Source: Enterococcus_D sp050529585 (GTDB taxonomy: Bacteria; Bacillota; Bacilli; Lactobacillales; Enterococcaceae). Taken from it: DNA of 64,000 bases. Positions 9,794 to 17,860 of the stretch are shown here, in pieces; within the stretch, counting starts at the first letter, position 1, and the number at the start of each line of letters is the position of its first letter. The position numbers and the translations under genes are program-made. The DNA lies in the NCBI RefSeq assembly GCF_050529585.1, contig NZ_CP172882.1, positions 744,001 through 808,000 of the forward strand, in the 5' to 3' direction. The notes below the pieces were generated by a model. The model saw nothing but the letters and a program-made list of their open reading frames with translations, searched no databases and had not been told where the DNA came from.

Positions 9794-10655
9794 TCTTGCC
9801 ACCTCCTAATCTCATTTGGACCAAGCCCAATAGTAATAAAATGACAAAAAGCACCATGGAAGCGGCACTGGCATACCCCACACGCATCTTATCAAAACCG
9901 GTGGTATAAATATATTGTACGATAAACATATTATCGGTCCCAGGTCCGCCGTTTGTTAATGACTGAACCAAAGCAAATTCTTTCATCGCGCCAATCGATG
10001 CCAGCAAAATCACCATGAAAGAGGTTGGTTTGAGCATAGGAATCGTAATAAAGCGCAGCTTATTCCAAAAGCTCGCACCGTCAATCTCCGCTGCTTCATA
10101 CAAGGAGCGAGGGATATTTTTCAAGGCTGCTGTAAATTGCAGCATATTGAACGCTGTTCCGCCCCAGATTGCGGCGAGAACAATCACGGAAAAAGCAGCG
10201 TTTGAATCGGTAAACCATGGAATCGTTTGTTGTCCGCCTTGTTCTAATAAAAAGTTGATAAAACCGAAATTTTCACCGAACAACCATTTCCAAATCACCC
10301 CGGCGATGATCCCAGAGATCGTCCAAGGAAGAAAGAAGATAATTTTTGCGAGAAAACGACCTTTGGCCAATTCGCTGTTCAGCAAGAGCGCGATGGCTAA
10401 GGAGATGACGTAGATGCTAGGTACAAGAATGATGACATAACGAAATGTCCGAAACAATGCTTTATAAAAACTTGCATCACGGAATAATTCTTGATAGTTT
10501 GCCAAACCGATAAAATTGGCGTCCGCGAATCCCTTATAGTCAGTTAAGGAGTAATACAAGCCTAGAACAGCTGGAATCAAAAAGAACAGGATGAATAAAA
10601 TGATACTTGCGCCAGTAAATAGCAATGGCCACTTCTGTTTATGTAACGTCTGCAT
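9783..10655 (-). CDS. Sugar ABC transporter permease (MalF type)
   Basis: Membrane subunit of 290 residues from the ATG at 10655 (GGAGGG 7 bases upstream). It has six predicted membrane segments and an EAA loop LYEAAEIDGASFW near residues 188-200, followed by ITIPMLKP. It works with the permease overlapping its 3' end and the binding protein upstream. As in the other two importers here, no ATPase or glycosidase gene accompanies it, so the substrate is unknown. Confidence 0.93.
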   Translation of the reverse strand: MQTLHKQKWPLLFTGASIILFILFFLIPAVLGLYYSLTDYKGFADANFIGLANYQELFRDASFYKALFRTFRYVIILVPSIYVISLAIALLLNSELAKGRFLAKIIFFLPWTISGIIAGVIWKWLFGENFGFINFLLEQGGQQTIPWFTDSNAAFSVIVLAAIWGGTAFNMLQFTAALKNIPRSLYEAAEIDGASFWNKLRFITIPMLKPTSFMVILLASIGAMKEFALVQSLTNGGPGTDNMFIVQYIYTTGFDKMRVGYASAASMVLFVILLLLGLVQMRLGGGKNDV

Positions 10656-10695
10656 GATAGTTCCCTCCAACACTTCAACTCATGTATCTTATGGA

Positions 10696-10769
10696 AAAGA
10701 ACCCAATAAGTTCCGCCGCCATCGCTATATACAGGAATGGATCGCGGCCGAGACTTGTTTAGGTTCTTT
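10696..10769 (-). other. Intergenic stem-loop between binding protein and permease
   Basis: AAAGAACCCAATAAGT (10696-10711) pairs with ACTTGTTTAGGTTCTTT (10753-10769) with a mismatch and a bulge; GC-rich GCCGC and GCGGC segments inside can extend it. On the minus strand it lies after the binding-protein stop and before the permease ribosome binding site, so it may stabilise the upstream message or attenuate the permeases. Confidence 0.5.
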
Positions 10770-10787
10770 CATGGGTTGTTTTTTTGC

Positions 10788-12044
10788 TTATTTTTTTAGA
10801 AATCCGTCATTGTAATCTTGGATCGTTTTTTCGATTGCCTCGTCTAAAGTAATTTCATCATTTAAAACTTGGACGATGGCTTCTTTGTAGGCGCCTGTCA
10901 AACCAGTGTATCCTTTCATGCTCATGGTCACTTGATCATTGGTTTGTTTGCCGCTGATTGGTTGGGCCGCAGCAGCAATCTCTTGATTATAGATTTCATA
11001 AGAGTCTTGACCTTGTTCATAGTCAACAGTCATGTCTTCTACAGCAGGTAGATAGCCGGCATAGGTGCAGAGCTGTTTATAATTGTCTTCTTGGTACAAC
11101 CATTCAATAAACTTCTGTCCTTCTTCACTGTTTTTGCTATTGCTGAAACCGGCGATGAAATTGCCCCCCATATTCAAAGCACGGGTTTCTTGCGCAGGTG
11201 CATAGACGGATTGCCATTTGAAATTGCTGATATTATTAGAAAAATCGACGATTTGCCAGCTGCCAGAAAAGTATGCTGGCACACGGCCGCTTTTGAACAT
11301 TGCAGAAGCATCTTCTCCAGAGGTCCAAACCGATTTAGGCATGACACCATCATTGTTCAGGTCTATAAATTTCTGTAAAGCTTCTTTGGTTGCATCATCT
11401 GTTGTGTAGGAATCACCAGACGCATTTAAGAAGAAGTCTTGTCCGCCATATTGATAGGTGAAAGCCCGCAAGCGATGGTCTGAAGCATCCATGACCATGC
11501 CATATTTGGCATCAGTTTTTTCTACAACTTCATTGATTGCCTCAAGAAATTCATCCCACGTCCATATGTCCGCTTCTGATTGCGGATAGGAAACACCCGC
11601 CTCGTCAAACAAATCCGTATTTAAGAACAAACCGGTAGCGGTTACATCGGAGGGTAAAGCCTTGACGACATCTTCTTCATTTTTGATGGTCATTGATTCT
11701 AATGTATGTGCTTCTTCGGCAACAGCCGTCAAGTCCATCAAGTATTCATTCCAATCCGGCAAAACGGTTGAAACACGCACAACTTCTGGGGCGTCATCTG
11801 CTTGGACTGCTTTGGTGACTTTTGTCAGCAAATCGTCATAAGGTACATCTGTCACTTCAACAGTTACACCGGTTTCTTCTTTATATTTTTCTGCCATTTT
11901 CGTGTAGGCGCCGCCTTCACTGGTATCGCCAGAAACAAACATGCGAATCTCTTTTGCATCACTGCTGTCGCTGCTGCCGCACCCAGCTGCAGCAAAGAGT
12001 AAAGCCGCCAGACTGATAATAGATAACCCCAACTTTTTATTCAT
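10788..12044 (-). CDS. Sugar ABC transporter substrate-binding lipoprotein
   Basis: Family 1 extracellular binding protein, 418 residues. The N-terminus has a charged MNKK, a hydrophobic stretch and a lipobox AAGC with the lipidated Cys at residue 22, followed by a Ser/Asp linker. Internal features include the EEAGVSYP-like segment and MFKSGRVPAYFSGSWQ (about residues 250-265). First gene of a three-gene minus-strand importer operon; AAAAGGAG lies upstream of the ATG. The ligand is an unidentified carbohydrate. Confidence 0.93.
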   Translation of the reverse strand: MNKKLGLSIISLAALLFAAAGCGSSDSSDAKEIRMFVSGDTSEGGAYTKMAEKYKEETGVTVEVTDVPYDDLLTKVTKAVQADDAPEVVRVSTVLPDWNEYLMDLTAVAEEAHTLESMTIKNEEDVVKALPSDVTATGLFLNTDLFDEAGVSYPQSEADIWTWDEFLEAINEVVEKTDAKYGMVMDASDHRLRAFTYQYGGQDFFLNASGDSYTTDDATKEALQKFIDLNNDGVMPKSVWTSGEDASAMFKSGRVPAYFSGSWQIVDFSNNISNFKWQSVYAPAQETRALNMGGNFIAGFSNSKNSEEGQKFIEWLYQEDNYKQLCTYAGYLPAVEDMTVDYEQGQDSYEIYNQEIAAAAQPISGKQTNDQVTMSMKGYTGLTGAYKEAIVQVLNDEITLDEAIEKTIQDYNDGFLKK

Positions 12045-12256
12045 GATGATTTGCTCCTTTTATATTTTTTGTTTTGAATGTTCAAAAAAAGCCCTCTTAA
12101 TCAATCGTGACTGAGACGTGGGCGTGTGCATGATAGAACTTTAAATAGATGGAAATTCAGTGTGGACAACAAGATGGACAATAAAAAAGCGGTATTGGTG
12201 AATAGGTAACATCTGTTGTTCTACTTTAGTTTAGCTGAAAAAGAATAAAATTCATA

Positions 12257-12270
12257 ATAAAACGATTTCA
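12257..12270 (-). promoter_or_regulatory. cre-like site (CcpA)
   Basis: On the minus strand TGAAATCGTTTTAT matches 12 of 14 positions of the cre pattern TGWAARCGYTWNCW. It lies about 210 bases upstream of the binding-protein start, which would allow CcpA control of this sugar operon. The distance is long and two positions differ, so it is tentative. Confidence 0.35.
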
Positions 12271-12388
12271 TGGGAGAGTTCTTTTTAAAAGAACGGGTAC
12301 GCACGCGTTTAAGCACAAATATACGGACGTCGAAAACCTTAATATAACAATGGATTTTGGCTTTTTGCATCATTTGAGAGCAAATCTT

Positions 12389-12417
12389 TTGTCTAATTCA
12401 AAGAAGAAGCGTAACAT
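12389..12417 (+). promoter_or_regulatory. Sigma-A-type promoter of the GlsB-like gene
   Basis: TTGTCT (12389-12394) and TAACAT (12412-12417) are separated by 17 bases and lie about 40 bases upstream of the start codon. Confidence 0.55.
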
Positions 12418-12459
12418 AAACAGTGTAATAAATATCTATAGAGAAAGAAGGAGAAAAAC

Positions 12460-12708
12460 ATGGGTTGGTTATGGACATTAATCGTAGGTGCTATTATCGG
12501 TTTGATCGCCGGTGCAATTACAAATAAAGGTGGATCAATGGGCTGGATTGCGAACATTGTTGCTGGTTTAGTCGGCGCTGCAATTGGTCAAGGATTATTA
12601 GGTTCTTGGGGACCATCATTAGCTGGAATGGCATTAGTTCCTTCAATCATTGGTGCAGTTATCGTGGTTGCAGTTGTGTCATTTTTCTTAGGACGCTCTA
12701 AATCCTAA
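12460..12708 (+). CDS. GlsB/YeaQ/YmgE family stress-response membrane protein
   Basis: A small, very hydrophobic protein of 82 residues with glycine-rich membrane segments (LIVGAIIGLIAGAI; IVAGLVGAAIG; a C-terminal helix ending in GRSKS). This matches the GlsB/YeaQ/YmgE transglycosylase-associated family, which in enterococci accompanies general-stress proteins. Its molecular role is not established. GAAGGAG lies upstream of the ATG, and a strong terminator follows, so it is monocistronic. Confidence 0.88.
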   Translation: MGWLWTLIVGAIIGLIAGAITNKGGSMGWIANIVAGLVGAAIGQGLLGSWGPSLAGMALVPSIIGAVIVVAVVSFFLGRSKS

Positions 12709-12763
12709 TTATTCAGCTATTGTTCACATTTATTGATCACAATCGGAAACTATGGATACAAAG

Positions 12764-12800
12764 GCAGTGTTTGACGAAACGTCAAACGCTGTTTTTTTTT
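12764..12800 (+). terminator. Rho-independent terminator
   Basis: CAGTGTTTGACG and CGTCAAACGCTG form a 12-bp stem with a 3-base loop, followed by ten T residues. Confidence 0.85.
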
Positions 12801-12817
12801 GCAAAAGTGCAATCCTT

Positions 12818-12846
12818 TTGTCAGATTGAACATTACTCGGTACACT
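12818..12846 (+). promoter_or_regulatory. Sigma-A-type promoter of the Ohr-like gene
   Basis: TTGTCA (12818-12823), a 17-base spacer and TACACT (12841-12846), followed at suitable distance by GAGAGGA and the ATG at 12880. Confidence 0.6.
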
Positions 12847-12879
12847 GGAAGTAGACTAAAAAAGAGAGGAAGAGAATCA

Positions 12880-13281
12880 ATGAAAAAACAGTATGAAACA
12901 GCAATGATCAATCGCGGCGGACGGGTCGGTGAAGTAGAAGCGCCTAACGGCAGTATGCACATGAAAATCGACAAACCAGGCATTCATAGTGAAGGGACCA
13001 ATCCGGAACAATTATTCGCAGCAGGTTATGCTTCTTGTTTCAATGGTGCCGTGCAGCATATGTTGAAAGAACATGATATCGAATCCGAATCTGAAGTCAA
13101 AGCGCGGGTTTCTTTATACCAGCATGACGATGGCAGTTACCAAATCGGCGTGATTTTAGAAGTATCGCTGCCAGGTGTTGAAAAAGAAGAGGCTGAAAAA
13201 ATTGCGGAAGAAGCCCATGATTTTTGTCCGTATTCTCGTGCAACGCGGGGCAATATCGATGTAGAAGTACAAGTAGTATAA
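12880..13281 (+). CDS. Organic hydroperoxide resistance protein (Ohr/OsmC family)
   Basis: Thiol peroxidase of 133 residues that reduces organic hydroperoxides in the cytoplasm. Both reactive cysteines are present: Cys53 in GYASCFNGA and Cys116 in FCPYSRATRGN, the latter typical of the Ohr subgroup. The start at 12880 is chosen from GAGAGGA and from family length; an upstream in-frame start would lie in the promoter. Its partner reductant is not encoded nearby. No OhrR-type MarR regulator is adjacent. Confidence 0.92.
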   Translation: MKKQYETAMINRGGRVGEVEAPNGSMHMKIDKPGIHSEGTNPEQLFAAGYASCFNGAVQHMLKEHDIESESEVKARVSLYQHDDGSYQIGVILEVSLPGVEKEEAEKIAEEAHDFCPYSRATRGNIDVEVQVV

Positions 13282-13363
13282 ACAATTGTAAACATGATAG
13301 AATAAGACGCATTCAGATCGTTTCGGTCTATTTCGCTTAGCGTCCAGTAAAGGAGAGACAGCG

Positions 13364-14410
13364 ATGAACAAAACATACGGCACGATTGTAGGTTTGTTCA
13401 TGGTCTGCCTCTTTTTGTTGTGGCGTCATTATAGAAAGAGCAGACAAGCGCAAACATTGGTTTTTGCCCAGCTTAAACGTTATCCTTTGATCCAACGGGC
13501 TTGGGCAGCAGCACGAGAGGATAGAGAGCCAACTGTAACGATTTCCGGGCTGTCATCAGGTATGCTTGCCTCCGCTGTCATTGGAAACAATATGGAGTCA
13601 TGTCAGCATATGACACCACAAGGCTTGGCGTTGTCTGAAGAGTGGCTGTTTATTTCACTGTATTGCGGCGATCACCAACATCATTCGCAGATCATGGTTT
13701 TTGACCGTCGTTCAGGTAAGCATAGCAAAAATGTGGTCTTGCCAAAACGCCCCCATGTCGGTGGTTTAGCCTATGATTCCGAGAAAGCGATACTGTGGGT
13801 AACGATCACTGGCAATGGCAGCGGACGAGTTGGCGCGCTATCTTTAACCAAGTTGTTCGCTGATAATTCTGAGCAAACCGGCGTACCAATCGTTTTTGAT
13901 TCTATTGTTGACCTGCATAAGATTGAACGGGCCTCTTACTTAACTTGCTATCAACAAGAATTGATTGCTGGATCTTTTGCTTTGAAAGGATCAGGGCTTA
14001 TCGCCTATTATACGTTGCCGCATGCAGCAGGTAACGAAGATGTTGCAAAGAAGACACGATTTTCACCGAGAATACAAATTTCTACTACCACAAAAGTTCA
14101 AAGCATAGCTTTTTATCAAGAGTGGGTATTTTTGGCACGTTCCTTTGGTCCAAGTGCCAGTGAAATCTGGATTTTCCCAAAAGAGGCGGCAGCATTCAAT
14201 AAAAAAACAGTCTCGTTTCGTATCAAGTGTCCACCATATCTAGAACAAATCGTGGTGGAAGAGTATCGCTTGTATTGTCTGTTTGAAAGTGGCGCTACTG
14301 CCTATCGACATAAAACACCATGGCCAATTGAAGAAGTACTTGTTTTGGATATCCCTACACTGTTACACAAAAAAACCGGCTTCAAAAGAAACCGGCGTCT
14401 ACATATATAA
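13364..14410 (+). CDS. Membrane-anchored protein with propeller-like repeats, function unknown
   Basis: 348 residues. An N-terminal membrane segment (residues about 6-22) is followed by basic residues and a long soluble part. The soluble part has repeating stretches of the type GLALSEEWLFIS, GGLAYDSEKAILWV and SIAFYQEWVFLA, resembling blades of a beta-propeller of the NHL/YncE/lactonase kind. There are no recognisable catalytic residues. AAAGGAG lies upstream of the ATG. It converges with the PepSY-like gene, whose terminator lies inside the end of this coding sequence. Function not recognised. Confidence 0.8.
   Translation: MNKTYGTIVGLFMVCLFLLWRHYRKSRQAQTLVFAQLKRYPLIQRAWAAAREDREPTVTISGLSSGMLASAVIGNNMESCQHMTPQGLALSEEWLFISLYCGDHQHHSQIMVFDRRSGKHSKNVVLPKRPHVGGLAYDSEKAILWVTITGNGSGRVGALSLTKLFADNSEQTGVPIVFDSIVDLHKIERASYLTCYQQELIAGSFALKGSGLIAYYTLPHAAGNEDVAKKTRFSPRIQISTTTKVQSIAFYQEWVFLARSFGPSASEIWIFPKEAAAFNKKTVSFRIKCPPYLEQIVVEEYRLYCLFESGATAYRHKTPWPIEEVLVLDIPTLLHKKTGFKRNRRLHI
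14368..14393 (-). terminator. Terminator of the minus-strand PepSY-like gene, inside the opposing gene
   Basis: On the minus strand GGTTTC-TTTT-GAAGCC is followed by GG and a run of T. It lies just beyond the stop at 14415 and within the last codons of the convergent plus-strand gene. Confidence 0.55.
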
Positions 14411-14414
14411 GTGC

Positions 14415-14759
14415 TTATTCAACGATACTGCGTTGGATATCTAAAACAGTACCCGTTCGGGCATCTGCGAGAAATTCATAAGAGACCAGCTGGCCATCTT
14501 CGGTTCGGGTGATGCCACCTGTATAGCCTTGGGAAGTCACAGCAAATTTACGCAAAGGCTGTTTCTCAAAATTGATCCAAGAGCCTTCAATAGGGCCTTC
14601 TTTGACAAATGCAGATTTAATATTTTCTAGAACATCGTCAGCATGAAGACTCTGTTTGTTTTTTAACCAAATAGTGGAAAAGATCCCTCCGGCTAATCCT
14701 AGTCCTAAGCCAACAGTCAGGCCGTTTTTAAAATATTGTATCGGGCGATGATCATGCAT
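14415..14759 (-). CDS. Small membrane-anchored protein with PepSY-like C-terminus
   Basis: 114 residues from the ATG at 14759, which has AAGGAGG upstream (a longer in-frame start at 14807 lacks one). An N-terminal membrane segment (GLTVGLGLGLAGGIFSTIW) precedes a C-terminal domain with GPIEGSWINFEKQPL, YTGGITRTEDGQLVSYEFLADARTG, resembling PepSY-type domains found next to the M42 peptidase gene in related bacteria. PepSY domains are thought to inhibit peptidases; a role here is inference. Confidence 0.8.
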   Translation of the reverse strand: MHDHRPIQYFKNGLTVGLGLGLAGGIFSTIWLKNKQSLHADDVLENIKSAFVKEGPIEGSWINFEKQPLRKFAVTSQGYTGGITRTEDGQLVSYEFLADARTGTVLDIQRSIVE

Positions 14760-14928
14760 GTTCTTATCCTCCTTCAATCGTTTTTTCACACGTTGATTTG
14801 ATAGCATGAAATCAGAGATTTAATTATTATAAGTGTAACATAGTTTAGAATTTTTCTATAAGAAAAATAACCAGATCGAAGAATTTACGTTATAATATAC
14901 CAATAATGAACTTTAAAGGGGGCGAAGC

Positions 14929-16032
14929 TTGTTTTTTACAACAAGCAATCAAACGATGGAAGATCAAACATTTCAACGAATCAAAGAATTGACAGAATTA
15001 CAAGGAACCAGTGGGTTTGAACATGATGTGCGTGCATATATGCGTGAAGCGATGACACCGCTAGTAGATGAGGTGCAACAAGATGGTTTGGGCGGTATTT
15101 TTGGCATCCGTCATCATCAAGATGAAGATGCGCCCCGAATCATGTTAGCAGCACATATGGATGAAGTTGGTTTCCTTGTGACGACAGTGACTGACCGCGG
15201 CTTATTCAAAGTAACACCATTAGGGGGCTGGAATCCATATGTTGTTTCTGCCCAACGATTTACCTTGAAAACTGCAAAAGGGGATTATCCATGTGTGTCA
15301 TCTTCTGTACCGCCTCACTTGTTACGCGGCACAGGCGGCCAGAAATCAGTGGAAGTAACAGATATTTTGTTTGATGCTGGTTTTGAATCAAAAGAAGAAG
15401 CTGAAAGTTTCGGTGTCCGTCCAGGGGATACAGTGGTGCCTCAAGTGGAAACCATCAAGACTGCGAATGGCAAACATATCATTTCGAAAGCTTGGGACAA
15501 TCGCTATGGTTGTACCGTTGTATTAGATGCATTAGAAGCATTGCAACATGAACAATTGGGACACACATTGATTGCAGGTGCCAATGTGCAAGAAGAAGTA
15601 GGCTTACGCGGTTCCCGTCCATCCGTGACGAAATTTAAACCAGATCTATTTTTTGCCGTAGATTGTTCACCAGCAGATGATACAGTAACCAAAAATGGTA
15701 CCTTTGGTCATTTAGGGGAAGGTACGTTATTGCGTATTTTTGATCCAGGATTGATCATGCTGCCTGCAATGAAAGAATTCTTGCTGGATACAGCTGAAAC
15801 GCATCACATTCCTTATCAATACTTTGTCTCAAAAGGCGGTACTGATGCAGGTGCAGCGCATATGGCAAATGAAGGGATCCCAAGTACAGTCATTGGTGTA
15901 CCAGGACGCTATATCCACACCCACCAAACACTATTCAGCATTGCTGACTATGAAGCAGCCCGTGAAATGGTGATTCAAGTATTGAAGGGCTTAGACAAAT
16001 CCACTGTCGACACGATCATTGCCGGAAAATGA
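14929..16032 (+). CDS. pepA: Glutamyl/leucyl aminopeptidase, M42 family
   Basis: Dinuclear-metal cytoplasmic aminopeptidase. Ligand and catalytic motifs are all visible: AAHMDEVGF, the bridging Asp in KAWDNRYG, the catalytic Glu pair in VQEEVGLRG, FAVDCSPADD, and the C-terminal His in HTHQT. The frame begins with TTG at 14929, 6 bases after AAAGGGGG, giving 367 residues; the ATG at 14956 (358 residues) has no ribosome binding site, so TTG is preferred. TATAAT at 14891-14896 is a likely -10 box. It would trim Glu/Asp or Leu from peptides. Confidence 0.9.
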   Translation: MFFTTSNQTMEDQTFQRIKELTELQGTSGFEHDVRAYMREAMTPLVDEVQQDGLGGIFGIRHHQDEDAPRIMLAAHMDEVGFLVTTVTDRGLFKVTPLGGWNPYVVSAQRFTLKTAKGDYPCVSSSVPPHLLRGTGGQKSVEVTDILFDAGFESKEEAESFGVRPGDTVVPQVETIKTANGKHIISKAWDNRYGCTVVLDALEALQHEQLGHTLIAGANVQEEVGLRGSRPSVTKFKPDLFFAVDCSPADDTVTKNGTFGHLGEGTLLRIFDPGLIMLPAMKEFLLDTAETHHIPYQYFVSKGGTDAGAAHMANEGIPSTVIGVPGRYIHTHQTLFSIADYEAAREMVIQVLKGLDKSTVDTIIAGK

Positions 16033-16048
16033 TCCATCGATTAAATCA

Positions 16049-16080
16049 AAAAACCACTTCACATTGAAGTGGTTTTATTT
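16049..16080 (+). terminator. Rho-independent terminator
   Basis: AAACCACTTC and GAAGTGGTTT form a stem with loop ACATT, followed by a T-rich tail. Confidence 0.8.
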
Positions 16081-16131
16081 GATTTAAATGGGGCAAGTAG
16101 GCCGCAAGTATACAGTAGTTGCACTTACTGT

Positions 16132-16161
16132 TTGGTTTTCGTAGTCAGAAAGGTGTATAAT
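16132..16161 (+). promoter_or_regulatory. Promoter of thioredoxin-like gene
   Basis: TTGGTT (16132-16137) and a perfect TATAAT (16156-16161), preceded by TG, with an 18-base spacer; about 28 bases upstream of the GTG start. Confidence 0.6.
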
Positions 16162-16189
16162 TTGGGTATAAAAAGAAAGTGGTGAGTAT

Positions 16190-16504
16190 GTGATTATTCC
16201 AAAAGATTTAGAAGAATTGGCAACGTATGTGGAACATGGAAAAAATGTGTTCTTTTTTACCGCTGATTGGTGTGGGGATTGTCGGTATATCAAACCGCAA
16301 TTACCTGAGATCGAGGCGGATTTTCCAAATTATCAGTTCATTGAAGTCGATCGAGACAAATTTATGGATGTCGCTGTTGAATGGTCGATATTTGGTATTC
16401 CAAGTTTAGTGGTGATCGAAGATGGCAAGGAGCTTGGACGTCTTGTCAATAAAGACCGTAAAACGAAGGAAGAAATCGAAACATTTTTAGCAAGTGTTCA
16501 ATAA
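16190..16504 (+). CDS. Thioredoxin family protein
   Basis: 104-residue thioredoxin-fold protein with the redox motif WCGDC at about residues 27-31 (canonical thioredoxin has WCGPC) and the cis-proline segment FGIPSLVVIEDG. It probably reduces disulfides or buffers thiols in the cytoplasm. The start is GTG (an ATG overlapping it is immediately closed by a stop). It is followed after 18 bases by a UspA gene and probably co-transcribed with it. Confidence 0.9.
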   Translation: MIIPKDLEELATYVEHGKNVFFFTADWCGDCRYIKPQLPEIEADFPNYQFIEVDRDKFMDVAVEWSIFGIPSLVVIEDGKELGRLVNKDRKTKEEIETFLASVQ

Positions 16505-16522
16505 AGAACGGAGGATATTCAA

Positions 16523-16987
16523 ATGGATGCACAAAGATATCAAAACATATTAGTCGGAATCGATGGATCAGAACAAGCCAAAGATGCCTTTAAAAAAGCC
16601 GTTGAAGTTGCACGACGCAATCAAGGAAAGGTCTATGTTGCAACGATCATTGATCAACAAATGCCGACGATGATGGGGTATGCGCCATTAGATAGCTCAA
16701 TTCTTGAGCAGGAAAAAGATACGGCCCAAAACATGATCGATGAATGCAAAGCCTATGCAGATTCAGTGGATTTCCCGTTAGTTGAAGGGGTGATTGCTTA
16801 TGGATCGATCAAAGATGCGCTAGCGACACAATTGCCTGATCAATACGATATCGATTTGATCATGGTGGGACAATCTGGTTTGAACGCTGTTGAACGGTTT
16901 ATGATGGGTAGTGTGGCCAGCTATGTGATTAGAGAAGCACGTTGTGATGTGCTGATCGTTTCACCGCAAGACACAGAAAAGGATTGA
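16523..16987 (+). CDS. Universal stress protein, UspA family
   Basis: 154 residues with the Usp alpha/beta fold. It begins with the ILVGIDGSEQA segment and carries the ATP-binding pattern G-2X-G-9X-G-S in VGQSGLNAVERFMMGSVA (about residues 118-135), so it belongs to the nucleotide-binding subgroup. AACGGAGGA lies upstream of the ATG. The pairing with the thioredoxin-like gene suggests a stress or stationary-phase unit. Confidence 0.92.
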   Translation: MDAQRYQNILVGIDGSEQAKDAFKKAVEVARRNQGKVYVATIIDQQMPTMMGYAPLDSSILEQEKDTAQNMIDECKAYADSVDFPLVEGVIAYGSIKDALATQLPDQYDIDLIMVGQSGLNAVERFMMGSVASYVIREARCDVLIVSPQDTEKD

Positions 16988-17045
16988 TCTTTAAAAGAAT
17001 GGATAGCTGCTTAACCTAATCAACGCTGTATCAACCCGCTAGGAT

Positions 17046-17086
17046 CTGCCAAGCGAAGTAGCAGCGCTGATGGGTTGGGCAGTTTT
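17046..17086 (+). terminator. Rho-independent terminator
   Basis: CTGCC (17046-17050) pairs with GGCAG before a TTTTTT tract; AGCG/CGCT can form an inner stem. Confidence 0.6.
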
Positions 17087-17190
17087 TTGCTGTTTTTGTG
17101 AGAGAAATCAAAGAGATCGGTCGAAATACGATGACGAATCAGCAAAAATTTGTTAAGATTATGGGCGGAATGATTGAAGGAGGAAAGTAC

Positions 17191-17805
17191 GTGATTTTTG
17201 CATATAACAAAGAATACGTGAGTGATACATTGATGGTGATCACTGAAAATGATAAAGGATTGGCGCAAACAGTTTCTCGCATAGACAATGTCGCGCAAAT
17301 CAAAAATGAAGAAGACACGATTGTCGGTTGGAACTTTTTTGGCATTTCAGATGTCATGCCTATCGATGGCAGAGGTCAAGTCGAACTAACCGATGCCCAA
17401 GTGGATCAATTGAATGAATTGATCGCAGCAGCAGGGTTTACGGAACGTTTGACTAGCGATCATGCACCAAAGATCGTTGTTGGCTATGTGCAAAGCTGCG
17501 AAGAACATCCTGATAGTGACCATTTATCTGTGACGCAAATCGATGTTGGCAACGAGGAAATACTGCAAATCGTTTGTGGTGCAGCCAATATCCGAAAAGG
17601 CTTGAAAGTCGTGGTTGCAAAACCTGGTGCCATGATGCCTGATGGGCTATTGATTTGGCCTGGTACATTGCGGGGCGTTGAAAGCTTTGGTATGGTTTGT
17701 TCAGCCAAAGAATTGCAATTACCCAATGCACCAATGAAAAAGGGAATTTTGGAATTGCCGCAAGATGCAGTTGTCGGCAGTGCCTTTCCAACTGGAAAAG
17801 CATAA
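17191..17805 (+). CDS. ytpR: YtpR family tRNA-binding protein
   Basis: 204 residues from GTG 17191, which has AAGGAGG 7-8 bases upstream; longer in-frame starts lack a site. The N-terminal domain (IFAYNKEYVSDTLMV) is DUF4479-like. The C-terminal half is an OB-fold tRNA-binding domain like that of the phenylalanyl-tRNA synthetase beta chain (VGYVQSCEEHPDSDHLSV, IVCGAANIRKG, VVVAKPGA, SFGMVCSAKEL). It is thought to bind tRNA or structured RNA; its exact role is unknown. Confidence 0.9.
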   Translation: MIFAYNKEYVSDTLMVITENDKGLAQTVSRIDNVAQIKNEEDTIVGWNFFGISDVMPIDGRGQVELTDAQVDQLNELIAAAGFTERLTSDHAPKIVVGYVQSCEEHPDSDHLSVTQIDVGNEEILQIVCGAANIRKGLKVVVAKPGAMMPDGLLIWPGTLRGVESFGMVCSAKELQLPNAPMKKGILELPQDAVVGSAFPTGKA

Positions 17806-17848
17806 AAAAACGCTCCGCCACTTCCTGTTTTTGTGGCGGAGCGTTTTT
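17804..17848. terminator. Bidirectional terminator
   Basis: AACGCTCCGCCAC and GTGGCGGAGCGTT form a strong stem with A and T tracts on either side, between convergent ytpR and htrA. Confidence 0.9.
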
Positions 17849-17860
17849 GCATGCGTATGC

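Larger units (their letters stand above)
12045..12459. other. Divergent intergenic region
   Basis: 415 bases without a convincing gene. It holds the upstream region of the minus-strand binding protein, including a possible catabolite-repression site, and the promoter of the GlsB-like gene on the plus strand. I see no tRNA or riboswitch-like fold in it. Confidence 0.5.

Noticed and set aside
17032..17086. A small RNA or T-box-like fold between uspA and ytpR
   Set aside because: Only a simple hairpin with a T-tract is visible; no T-box sequence or specifier loop.
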